From assembly GCF_014205765.1 (NCBI RefSeq), contig NZ_JACIIZ010000002.1:124001-188000 (forward strand): a DNA stretch of 64,000 nucleotides, given 5' to 3'. The notes under the pieces are model-generated. The model had not been told where the DNA came from and did not search any database. It was given only the letters and a program-made list of their open reading frames with translations. This stretch comes from Nitrospirillum iridis (GTDB lineage: Bacteria; Pseudomonadota; Alphaproteobacteria; Azospirillales; Azospirillaceae). Of the stretch, positions 18,938 to 26,433 are shown piece by piece (position 1 is the stretch's first letter; each line of letters opens with the position of its first letter). Both the position numbers and the translations under genes were made by a program.

Positions 18938-19249
18938 ATGACACGGACGCGAGCCCTCTCAAACCACGCCAGAACGATCCTCGCCGTCTTGCTTGAGGAG
19001 CCTGACGCTTGGCGCCATGGCTATGAACTGGTCCGGCTGGCCGGCGTGAAGTCGGGTACGCTCTATCCTCTGCTGATCCGGCTTGAGGGGCAGGGATACC
19101 TGGAGGCCGAGTGGCAACAGCCGGTGGAGGGCGGCCGCCCGCCCCGTCATGCCTACCGCCTGACAGTTGCGGGGGTGCAACTCGCCCATGACAATCCGCC
19201 CGATCCGGTGACAGCCGCCGGCGCCCATCCCCTGGAGGCAATCATATGA
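18938..19249 (+). CDS. PadR-family transcriptional repressor
   Basis: 103 residues, the short PadR type. The winged helix shows HARTILAVLLEEP, HGYELVRLAGVKSGTLYPLLIRLEGQGYL and GRPPRHAYRLTVAG, matching the family block by block; the C-terminal dimer helix is very short. It should bind the dyad at 18906-18933 in front of it and repress itself and the downstream gene, which it overlaps by ATGA (19246-19249). With the -35 at 18902 the transcript may begin at or near the start codon, so translation could be leaderless; no ribosome site is seen. PadR repressors are usually released by a small ligand or stress signal, unknown here. Confidence 0.88.
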   Translation: MTRTRALSNHARTILAVLLEEPDAWRHGYELVRLAGVKSGTLYPLLIRLEGQGYLEAEWQQPVEGGRPPRHAYRLTVAGVQLAHDNPPDPVTAAGAHPLEAII

Positions 19250-20436
19250 GCATTGGGTTACGGCGCTGCCTTGCGGTCCTGGCCTGCCACCTCCTGCAAG
19301 GGGCGATGCCGCCTGGCCTTGAGGGCTGGGGACGGGCCATCCGGCTTGAGACCAGGGCGATCGAAGACGATGGTGATGCGCTTGTCTTCGCGCTCGGCAG
19401 CCTGTGCGGCTTGGCCCCCCGCATTTTCGCCCATCACCTGTTCCAACCCATCGTAGCGCTCTTTCCAGGTCGCGTTTTTCCTTGGGGGGATGTCCTCGGC
19501 ATGCCGCTTCGCCATGACGGCACGTCACACCCCCGTTCGATCGGCATCGTCTGTGCGGTCGGCGCGGCCTTGCTGGGGTTGGTCTATCTGACAATGGCGG
19601 GCGCACCGATGCGCTATCTTGGCGTTAACGCCGGGGCGCTCCTCATCGGCCTGGCGATGCTCGCCATGGTCGGCGGCACCCCGTGGCGGGACCGGCGGTG
19701 GTCTGGGGTGATGACGTTGGCCATGGCCATCCTGCTGCTGGGGACGGCCTTGTTCGGTGACAAGGACCAGGATGCCGCGCGCTGGGTGAGGTTGGGGCCG
19801 CTGTTCATCCAGCCCAGCCTTGTGCTTCTTCCAGTGATGATTGTCAGGTTCGCCCAGTCGCCCAACGGGCGTTCGACCCTCGGGATGGTGATAGCCGCCG
19901 TGGCGTTGGCCCTGCAGCCTGATCGCGCCATGGCCGGGATGCTGGCCACGGGCTTGGCGGTCCTGGTGATGATGCGTCCCGACGCCCCCTTCGTGACCCC
20001 GGCGTTCGCCAGTGGCGTCGCCAGTTTCGCGGTGACGTTGATCCGAACCGACACGCTGCGGCCCACCCCTTATGTCGAAAAGGTCTTCTACTCCGCTTTT
20101 GACGTTCACATCGTCGCCGGCCTTTTGGTGATGACCGGCGCCGCGCTGCTCTTGGTGCCGGCGATCGTGGGCAAGCTATGCGACGCCGATCATCAGGAGA
20201 CCTATTTGGTATTCGGGGCTGTTTGGTTTACCGCGATCCTGTCCGCCGCGCTTGGGAATTACCCCACGCCAATCGTCGGTTATGGTGGCAGCGCGGTGAT
20301 CGGCTATGTGCTGAGCCTGACGATGCTGCCCAAGACCGCCCGCCCGCGCGTCGGGGCGGAGGCCGTGCCCCATGACGGGACGAAGGGCGGTTCGGCGGTG
20401 TATCGGTGCCCAAGCGCCGTGGCCTATTTGGCGTAG
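19246..20436 (+). CDS. Membrane protein: MPP-type N-terminal segment fused to SEDS-like (FtsW/RodA) domain
   Basis: 396 residues, mostly hydrophobic. Residues 1-70 (MPPGLEGWGRA, E, DDGDALVFALGSL) resemble small membrane proteins often encoded with PadR regulators. From about residue 98 there are roughly eight spans with FtsW/RodA landmarks: RWVRLGPLFIQPS (179-191), ALQPD (222-226) and YPTPIVGYGGSAV (339-351). Real SEDS glycosyltransferases have ten spans and a large external loop carrying GLGNS and the catalytic Asp; here that region is cut to RPTPYVEKVFYSAFDVH (272-288). It may therefore be a SEDS relative without peptidoglycan polymerase activity. It is translationally coupled to the PadR gene. 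The assignment is inference from motifs. Confidence 0.65.
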   Translation: MSIGLRRCLAVLACHLLQGAMPPGLEGWGRAIRLETRAIEDDGDALVFALGSLCGLAPRIFAHHLFQPIVALFPGRVFPWGDVLGMPLRHDGTSHPRSIGIVCAVGAALLGLVYLTMAGAPMRYLGVNAGALLIGLAMLAMVGGTPWRDRRWSGVMTLAMAILLLGTALFGDKDQDAARWVRLGPLFIQPSLVLLPVMIVRFAQSPNGRSTLGMVIAAVALALQPDRAMAGMLATGLAVLVMMRPDAPFVTPAFASGVASFAVTLIRTDTLRPTPYVEKVFYSAFDVHIVAGLLVMTGAALLLVPAIVGKLCDADHQETYLVFGAVWFTAILSAALGNYPTPIVGYGGSAVIGYVLSLTMLPKTARPRVGAEAVPHDGTKGGSAVYRCPSAVAYLA

Positions 20437-20619
20437 CGCGCGGCATCGTCACGGCGGACAGGCGGCCCAGCGTTCGTGGGGGGATGCCTTCCCGTGGGGG
20501 CGCCTTGGCCGCATTGGGCCTGAGTCCTTCGCCACGGGGTTGCCCCCGCGGCCACGTGGGACAACCTGCCATCGGCGCGGCCTTCTTAGCCCGATGTCCG
20601 CGCCGACGGCAGGTGCCGG

Positions 20620-21831
20620 TCATGCGTCCGGCAGCGGATCCTGTCCCAACAAGCGCGCCCCCATGTCGGCCGAGTGGCGCACGACATCAAAGCCATAGCG
20701 CTGCATCTCCGCCTCATAGCCGGCGAGCGCATCGGCCATGGGTTGGCCGGACCGCAGCGCCGTCAGGATCGTCTGCCCCAGCGATGCCGCGTCGCGCAAC
20801 GCCACATTGGCCCCGCGCCCCAGGCTTGGGGTCATCGTGTGCACGGCGTCGCCGAGCAGCGTGACATTGGTCGGCCGGTCGAAGGTCGTGGGAATGCTGG
20901 ACCTCATCTCGATGTAGAAGAAGGATTCGGGCTGGGCCGCGAGCACGACGTCGCTGGCCGGTGCCGGCCAGCCGCTGAGGAGGCGGGCGGCGAGCCGCTG
21001 CAGCCCCACGCTGTCCAGCGTGCGCAGCGTCGCGTCGTCGCCGAAATGCTCCTTGCGGCCGGCGATGATGCATCCGACATAGTCCTGGCGGGGCGACAGC
21101 GTGCAGCCGGGCGTCAGGGCGGCGGCGGCGAGCTCGGGACGCATCGGATAGATCACCGGCCCGACACCCAGCAGCAGCTTCCGCTCGTCGGCGGCACCGG
21201 TGAAGACGTCGGCGAGTGCCGACGGTGGCAGAAGGCGACGCGCCACGTCGAGATCAAGCCGGCCATAGATGGACCGGGCACCCGAATCCATCCATGGCGC
21301 CTGGGGGTGACGTTGGCGCCGGACGGCGGAAGCGGCGCCGTCCGCGCCGACCAGCAGGTCGCCCCGCACGCGCGAACCGTCGTTGAAGCAGGCGGTGACG
21401 CCGTCCTCGCCGCTTTCATAATGGGTCAGGGCCTTGCCGAACCGCACCACGTCCTCCAACCCCAAAAGCAGAATTTCGCGGAGGGTCGCCCGGTCGACGT
21501 TGAGGTGCGTGGCAATCCCCGCGTCGAGATGGTGGGTCGTCCGGCTGTATTCATCGGTCACGAAGCGGCGCCGTATGGCGAAGTCGGTGCCCAGGATGGT
21601 GGTGTACCGCAGGGGGACCATGGAGGTCGCCTCGAACAGGGCGAAGCGGTCCTCCGGCAACGCCGCCCTGAGTCCGGCGACCCCATCGGCGTCGAGATGC
21701 AGGCGGTAACCCTGCCGGCGTGCCTCCGGCGCTTCGTCGCGTTCGAATACGCTGACGCCCACGCCCGCGCGCTTGAGACTCTGGGCAAGGCAGAGACCGC
21801 CGAGGCCGGCCCCAATTATGATGACGTTCAT
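20620..21831 (-). CDS. FAD-dependent monooxygenase (PHBH-fold)
   Basis: 403 residues. The N-terminal GAGLGGLCLAQSLKRAG is the FAD-binding Rossmann motif, LLVGADGAASAVRR is the DG motif and LLGDAVHTMTPSLGRGANVAL is the GD motif that contacts the ribityl chain. These define group A flavin hydroxylases, which insert oxygen into aromatic or polyketide substrates with NAD(P)H; members include TetX-like and salicylate hydroxylase-like enzymes. No aromatic-degradation or biosynthetic genes are near, so the substrate is unknown. It is cytosolic and a single-gene unit. The 700 bases upstream (21832-22531) have no recognised gene. Confidence 0.88.
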   Translation of the reverse strand: MNVIIIGAGLGGLCLAQSLKRAGVGVSVFERDEAPEARRQGYRLHLDADGVAGLRAALPEDRFALFEATSMVPLRYTTILGTDFAIRRRFVTDEYSRTTHHLDAGIATHLNVDRATLREILLLGLEDVVRFGKALTHYESGEDGVTACFNDGSRVRGDLLVGADGAASAVRRQRHPQAPWMDSGARSIYGRLDLDVARRLLPPSALADVFTGAADERKLLLGVGPVIYPMRPELAAAALTPGCTLSPRQDYVGCIIAGRKEHFGDDATLRTLDSVGLQRLAARLLSGWPAPASDVVLAAQPESFFYIEMRSSIPTTFDRPTNVTLLGDAVHTMTPSLGRGANVALRDAASLGQTILTALRSGQPMADALAGYEAEMQRYGFDVVRHSADMGARLLGQDPLPDA

Positions 21832-22531
21832 CGGGATGTCCTAATGTCTTGAGATTGATGGGAACCACGGTCGTTGCCGGCGGTCGGTCCACGATGCGTG
21901 TGAAGAAGCCTCCGCCCCTCGCGCGCACGAAGCCCGCCGGGGCGATCAGGACCTGGGGTGCGGCGGTTGCCCGCCGGACGTCGCCATGGGGGCGACTGCG
22001 CCCGGGCGTGGCGACGGTATCGGCCAATGCGCGGCCGATGCGGCACCATGGCCGATGATCAACGATCTATGAGGGGGATTTTCCATCCGGCGCACCTTGA
22101 TAATAGGGGTGCCCTGACCGGAAAAACGGCGCGAGCACCCGGAAGAGCTGAAATCAGCCCCAGGGTGTCGCGGTCTCTCACGAGCGAGACTTCCGGCGGT
22201 GCCGGACAGGCCATGCTACCAATTGGCCCGCTCTCTTTTCGACAATCGGACCATATCAAGTCGGCGGTACTGAAGCAATCTGCTCGGGCAAAGCCCCTTG
22301 GGGGGCTGGCTGATGGTGTCGCCGACGCTTTACAAGGAGAAGGGGCCAGTTTCCTCGGGGCCATGTCGGGCATGGCGGCCGATGTGCGGGGCGCCTATTC
22401 GGCATTCGGGCGTGACGCCCGCCCGTCCGTCCGCTAGGTTCCCCCGCGTTCAGACAAACACGACAACGCCGCGCCCGTGCCATCAGGCCTTCCGGGCGAC
22501 GGCGTTGCCTGCGCAAGGATCAAGGTGCCCG
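21832..22531. other. 700-bp region without a supported gene
   Basis: Between the monooxygenase and the PhnA-type gene several short open frames exist on both strands. None has a ribosome site plus a recognisable motif. The longest plausible peptide (ending 22437 on +) has an unremarkable composition. The region probably holds the promoters of both flanking genes. A decayed gene is possible but I cannot show it. Confidence 0.35.
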
Positions 22532-22852
22532 ATGAATAGTTCAGACAATGAAGAATTTGTCTACGACGAAGCCAGCGGGGAGTGGATCCCGGCCAGCCAG
22601 GCTGCCGCCAACGCGGCGGCGGGCGCGGCGGCGGGCGTGGTCGAGGTGCGCGATTCCGTGGGCAACCTGCTGGCCGACGGCGATAGCGTGACCCTGATCA
22701 AGGACCTGAAGGTCAAGGGCGCCAACCAGGTGCTGAAGCGCGGCACCGTCATCCGTTCCATCCGCCTGACCGGCGACGCGCAGGAGATCGACTGCCGCCA
22801 CGACACCATCAAAGGGTTGGTGCTGCGGGCGGAATTCGTGAAGAAGGGCTGA
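22532..22852 (+). CDS. PhnA/YjdM-family protein lacking the zinc ribbon
   Basis: 106 residues from the ATG at 22532. Residues 38-106 match the C-terminal PhnA domain closely: VRDSVGNLLADGDSVTLI, KDLKVKGANQVLKRGT and EIDCRHDTIKGL. In Escherichia coli YjdM the first 30 residues form a four-cysteine zinc ribbon. Here that part is NEEFVYDEASGEWIPAS plus an Ala-rich linker and contains no cysteine, so the ribbon is lost although the Y-x-W spacing is echoed. Despite the name, the family has no proven role in phosphonate use. It is a single-gene unit; the S41 gene ends convergently 28 bases away. Confidence 0.82.
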   Translation: MNSSDNEEFVYDEASGEWIPASQAAANAAAGAAAGVVEVRDSVGNLLADGDSVTLIKDLKVKGANQVLKRGTVIRSIRLTGDAQEIDCRHDTIKGLVLRAEFVKKG

Positions 22853-22880
22853 ACCAGCCGACCCGTCCATGGGCGCCAGG

Positions 22881-24395
22881 CTACGGTTGGCCTTGGCCGC
22901 CCGCGGCGGCGATCGCCGCCGCGCGTTGAAGCATGGCGTCATCCGGTGTCTCGATCAACGGCGCGGGGATCACGATGTCCGGGGTTACACCCTTGGGCCG
23001 CGTATCGCCGTTGGGGCGCACGATATGCGCCTTGGGGAAGCCGACGACGATCCCGGTGGCGGGCAGGGTGAATCGCTCCATGGCGCCATAGGCGGTCGCC
23101 ATGTCGGTGGTCGCTTCGCCCAGAACCTTGGCGAACCCATAGTCCTGGAGGGTGGCGGCGACGGCCACGGCGTTGGAATAGCTGTGTCGATCGATCAGGG
23201 CGTACACCGTGCCCTGGAACCGTCCGCTTGGGTTGGGCTGCGTTTCCGGAAGGGTGAAGTCCACGACGTCGCCCAGATTGGCCGTGGCGTACAACTCGGC
23301 GAAGCGGTGGGAGATCGGGCCCGCCGCGACCGCGTCATGCAGGATCCGGTCCTGGTTCGCCGCGATGGCGTCCGCGCTGACCCGTATCTTGAACGATGAA
23401 AAGAATCGATAGGGCCTGTCAGCGATCCAGGAGACCATGACGTCGCTGAACAGGCTGTCGCCGCCGGGATTGCCGCGAAGGTCGATGATCAGACGGTGCA
23501 CGTTCTTCGCCGCGAACATGCCGAAGGCGTTGTCGATGAACCTCCGGAACGCGGTCACGTCCCATTCCTCCGCGCCGGTCTTGGCCGCCTCGTTGTAAAA
23601 CGGACCGGGGCGCAGATAGCCGACGCCATTGGCCAGGATGCGGGCATCCCGCAAGGGATGCTCCAGATCCAGGCGGGGAGGCTGCCGGCTGGCCGCTGCG
23701 GCGATTTCGGATGCCGTTCGTGCGGCGACATCGGCGTCGAGCGTGTCCCCGTTGGCCGCCTTCACGCGCACCTTGAAACGGGACCGGGCGCCGACCTCCA
23801 CCCAGAGGTACATGGGGAAGTCGTATTCCAGGATGCTGTCCGCGAGATCCGTCGTCTCCGCTGAGACATGGGCGCGCGCGCGATCCAGCCACAGCACCGC
23901 CGGAACGCCATCGATGGCCATGATCTCGCCGCCCGGCGGCAGATGCGGATCACCGCTGAGAGTGGCGGAGACATAAAGCCGGCCGTCCCGGATGCGGACC
24001 GCGAAGGGGAACGCGCGCGCCTGCGCCTTCTGATAGGCCGCCCAGGCGCCGTATACGCCTTCGACCCGCGTATGGCCTTGGTGGGCCGCCGCTGCGAGGC
24101 GCTGGAACCGCTCCTCGGCCTGGCCCCGTGTCATGGGCCGTGTGATGCCCGCCCTCAGTGCCTGGTGGAGATTGTCCAGATCAGCCTCCGGCGTGAAGGC
24201 GAAAAGATCGAAGGCATCGGTCTTCAGCCGCTGATACAGCGTGTCCAGATCCGTTTGGACCTGGTCGGCCGGATAACTCTCCTGGATCGTGCCCATGGGC
24301 TGCGCGCTTGCTCGTGGCGGAGCCAATGCCAGGAGGCAAAGAAGCGCCGCCGCCTGCGCACAGCGCCCTATCGGCATTTCGGAAACGCGCCGCAT
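22881..24395 (-). CDS. Secreted S41-family peptidase (tail-specific protease-like)
   Basis: About 504 residues from the ATG at 24395, which has AAGGGGGG just upstream; the open frame runs further but without a ribosome site. Residues 1-31 are a signal peptide ending PRASA. The S41 fold shows in RLIIDLRGNPGGDS, then IDRHSYSNAVAVAATL with the likely nucleophile Ser near 403, and KVLGEATTDMATAYG. A PDZ-like segment (GGEIMAIDGVPA) precedes the core. Such proteins cut unfolded or tagged proteins in the periplasm; some relatives without the full Ser-Lys dyad bind retinoids instead. It is divergent from a MarR gene, which probably controls it. Confidence 0.8.
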   Translation of the reverse strand: MRRVSEMPIGRCAQAAALLCLLALAPPRASAQPMGTIQESYPADQVQTDLDTLYQRLKTDAFDLFAFTPEADLDNLHQALRAGITRPMTRGQAEERFQRLAAAAHQGHTRVEGVYGAWAAYQKAQARAFPFAVRIRDGRLYVSATLSGDPHLPPGGEIMAIDGVPAVLWLDRARAHVSAETTDLADSILEYDFPMYLWVEVGARSRFKVRVKAANGDTLDADVAARTASEIAAAASRQPPRLDLEHPLRDARILANGVGYLRPGPFYNEAAKTGAEEWDVTAFRRFIDNAFGMFAAKNVHRLIIDLRGNPGGDSLFSDVMVSWIADRPYRFFSSFKIRVSADAIAANQDRILHDAVAAGPISHRFAELYATANLGDVVDFTLPETQPNPSGRFQGTVYALIDRHSYSNAVAVAATLQDYGFAKVLGEATTDMATAYGAMERFTLPATGIVVGFPKAHIVRPNGDTRPKGVTPDIVIPAPLIETPDDAMLQRAAAIAAAGGQGQP

Positions 24396-24458
24396 GATCC
24401 CCCCTTCGCTGGTTTCGTAACCAAGTGGTATGCAATCCAGGGCCGCCCGGATAATAGT

Positions 24459-24468
24459 TAGGCGCCTA
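24459..24468. promoter_or_regulatory. Palindrome between S41 and MarR genes
   Basis: TAGGCGCCTA is a perfect 10-bp palindrome in the 97-bp space between the divergent S41 and MarR starts, 25 bases before the MarR start codon. Its position suits an operator through which the MarR protein controls both genes. Length alone is not conclusive in GC-rich DNA. Confidence 0.4.
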
Positions 24469-24492
24469 TGCAAATGCAAGAACGAGGAACGG

Positions 24493-24993
24493 ATGGCGAC
24501 GGATCACACCCGCAAGCGTGGCCCCCTGGCGATCGGTGGCCGCCTGCGCCGTCTGGTTGAACGCATGGACCAGGATGCCGGCCGGATTTATGCCGACCTC
24601 GGGGTCGTGTTCGAGCAGCGGTGGTGGGGGGTGATGGAGCAGCTGGCCGAGCAAGGTCCGTCGTCGGTGGCGGAACTGGCCCGGGCCCTTGGCATCACCC
24701 AGCCGTCGGTCAGTCAGACCCGCCGTTCCCTGGAGGCGGCGGGTCTCATCGAGGCCCAGGCGGATCCCCGTGACGCGCGCAGCCGGCGGCTTGATTTATC
24801 CGACCGGGGCCGGGCGCTTTATGGCCGGCTGGCGCCCGTCTGGGCGGCGATGGACGTGGTGGCGGCTGAGCTTGATGCCGAGGCGGCCGACGTGATGTCG
24901 ACGCTCGACCGCCTGGACGCCGCCCTGGCCCGGGCCTCCCTTTACGAGCGGGTACGCCGGGTGATGAACAGCCAGCAGCGGATGGATGAATAG
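24493..24993 (+). CDS. MarR-family transcriptional regulator
   Basis: About 166 residues from ATG 24493, with GAGG nine bases upstream. The winged helix reads EQLAEQGPSSVAELARALGITQPSVSQTRRSLEAAGLIEAQADPRDARSRRLDLSDRGRALY, with the wing Asp-x-Arg typical of MarR proteins. The dimer helices flank it. It faces the S41 protease gene and could regulate it and itself through the palindrome at 24459. Ligand unknown. Confidence 0.88.
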   Translation: MATDHTRKRGPLAIGGRLRRLVERMDQDAGRIYADLGVVFEQRWWGVMEQLAEQGPSSVAELARALGITQPSVSQTRRSLEAAGLIEAQADPRDARSRRLDLSDRGRALYGRLAPVWAAMDVVAAELDAEAADVMSTLDRLDAALARASLYERVRRVMNSQQRMDE

Positions 24994-25075
24994 GCCGCAC
25001 GGGTCAGAGCGCAGATGCGCCCCGTATGTCGGGGCGGTCGCGGGGCGCCAAAACGGAAAAGACGGACCAAACGAA

Positions 25076-25105
25076 ACGGGCGCGGCAGTGGGTTGCCGCG
25101 CCCGT
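25076..25105 (-). terminator. Terminator of the XRE regulator gene
   Basis: A perfect 12-bp stem (25076-25087 with 25094-25105, loop GTGGGT). Read on the minus strand it is followed by T-rich sequence (TTTCGTTT). It starts 28 bases after the stop codon of the XRE gene. Confidence 0.75.
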
Positions 25106-25132
25106 GGTCGATATGGTGTCGTCCGCGCGCCT

Positions 25133-25723
25133 TTATGGCGCCGTGGGGGCCGTCTTGCCGCGCTTCTGCGGCTTGGCGGCCGCCTTGTACATGTCGGCCG
25201 GGTCCCAGACGGCGCCGCGGCGGCGGCGGGTGGGCTTCGATTCATCCGAGGCGGCATCGTCCGCCGTGGTGGCGGGCGCGGGGGCTGACGCCGGGGCGTC
25301 CGCGACGTCCTCATCGTGGGACACGGCGCGCAGCAGGCCGGCCACGCAGTCGGCGATGTCGGCCGGCGCGTTGCGCCAGGCGCGCAGCAAGTCCAGGTCG
25401 CGACGGGACAGCAGGGGCGAACCCTCGTCCGGCGCGCTGAAGGTGGTGGGGGCGGGCCGGTCGGCGCCGCTTTCCAGGTCATCGAAGAAGAAGGTCAGCG
25501 GCACGTCCAGGATTTCGGCCAGGCGATACAGTTTGCCGACGGAAACGCGGTTGGAGCCACGCTCGTACTTCTGCACCTGTTGGAATGTAATACCCAATGC
25601 CCGGGCGAGATCCGATTGGCTCATCCCCAAAAGACCGCGACGTAGGCGGATACGGCTCGCGACGTGGCTCTCAATCTTGCCTTCAAGTTCGGCAACAACC
25701 GTGTTCTTAGTCCTGCGGGGCAT
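25133..25723 (-). CDS. XRE-family HTH transcriptional regulator
   Basis: 196 residues from ATG 25723 (GGAG upstream); a GTG ten codons earlier is less likely. Residues about 20-80 are a lambda-repressor-like HTH: RLRRGLLGMSQSDLARALGITFQQVQKYERGSNRVSVGKLYRLAEIL, followed by DVPLTFFFDDL, the hallmark of a widespread alphaproteobacterial regulator group. The C-terminal half is Ala/Asp/Pro-rich and disordered, ending in a basic tail with TRRRRGAVWDPADMY. No peptidase or ligand domain is present. Target genes are unknown; autoregulation through the short dyad at 25794 is possible. Confidence 0.88.
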   Translation of the reverse strand: MPRRTKNTVVAELEGKIESHVASRIRLRRGLLGMSQSDLARALGITFQQVQKYERGSNRVSVGKLYRLAEILDVPLTFFFDDLESGADRPAPTTFSAPDEGSPLLSRRDLDLLRAWRNAPADIADCVAGLLRAVSHDEDVADAPASAPAPATTADDAASDESKPTRRRRGAVWDPADMYKAAAKPQKRGKTAPTAP

Positions 25724-25793
25724 GTGCACTACTCCAAGTCGATGACGCACCACCTCAGTTCATCGGATGGGACGACAACATTACCTACTAAGG

Positions 25794-25807
25794 TAGGAAG
25801 TCAGAAT
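25794..25807. promoter_or_regulatory. Dyad upstream of the XRE gene
   Basis: CCTAC (25794-25798) and GTAGG (25803-25807) form an inverted repeat with a four-base spacer, 70 bases before the XRE start codon in an AT-richer region. The remaining 25810-26065 shows no gene. An XRE-type operator is possible. Confidence 0.35.
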
Positions 25808-26065
25808 TGGGGCGAGAGTATGGAGATGTCTCGATGCTGACAACTGGCATTATCCCGGCCCACTCAACCTGTCCTCGCGGTTTCCTTCTTTAGAGCTGTT
25901 TAGCTGTGAGAATACAATAGTATTCATCTTTCGGGTCTCCGCGACAATCGCTCCGTGCACGCTGGTGGTGTGGGTCAAGCCCTTCAGCGGCCGAAAAGTT
26001 GGGAACGGATGGGCCTTGGGAGCGCGACTCGTGACGGGTGCCGTGGTCGTTCCCTTGAGTGCGTA

Positions 26066-26311
26066 TCAGGGTTGGTTCGCCGCCTCATGTCCGCTGCGCG
26101 CAAGCCGGGTGTCATAGGCCGTCAGCTGCGCTTTCAGCACGTCCAACAGTTCATTCAGGCTGTCGCGGGCGTAGTCGTCGCGTTGCCGCGCCAGTTCCGC
26201 ACGGGTCAGTTGAATGAAGGCGGCCACCAATCGGTTATGGACGGCCGCCGCCTGCAACAGGGGGGCGGGCAGGGACTGCGGCGCCAGGGGAACAGAGGCC
26301 ATATCGCGCAT
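26066..26311 (-). CDS. Small helical hypothetical protein
   Basis: About 81 residues from ATG 26311, which has AGGA four bases upstream; a second ATG lies at 26302. Apart from the first 17 residues it is one long amphipathic helical stretch (LLQAAAVHNRLVAAFIQLTRAELARQRDDYARDSLNELLDVLKAQL), with heptad-like spacing that suggests a coiled coil. It has no signal peptide or cysteine. I do not recognise it; phasin-like or flagellar-accessory small proteins share this look. It lies alone between the XRE gene and the transglycosylase. Confidence 0.5.
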   Translation of the reverse strand: MRDMASVPLAPQSLPAPLLQAAAVHNRLVAAFIQLTRAELARQRDDYARDSLNELLDVLKAQLTAYDTRLARSGHEAANQP

Positions 26312-26396
26312 TCCTAGTGGGTGCTGTTTACCCCCGTAGGATAGGGCCCCGCTCATTAATCGCAAGTTAACAGTGGGCTTATAGGTGAATTGCCTA

Positions 26397-26423
26397 ACCT
26401 TTTGCGCGAATTAACCAAAAGGT
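26397..26423. repeat. 8-bp inverted repeat before transglycosylase 3' end
   Basis: ACCTTTTG (26397-26404) and CAAAAGGT (26416-26423) are exact complements with an 11-base AT-rich spacer, just downstream of the stop codon of the minus-strand transglycosylase gene. It could be a weak terminator or RNA-stability hairpin; no clear T-run follows on that strand. Confidence 0.4.
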
Positions 26424-26433
26424 GCCGTCCATC

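Noticed and set aside
18730-20620. Integrated island at the tRNA-Ser gene
   Set aside because: No integrase and no second copy of the tRNA 3' end seen downstream; the PadR operon alone is not evidence of one.
22059-22437. Short frames on both strands in the gap before the PhnA-type gene
   Set aside because: No ribosome site, no recognisable motif, and the two strands overlap each other.
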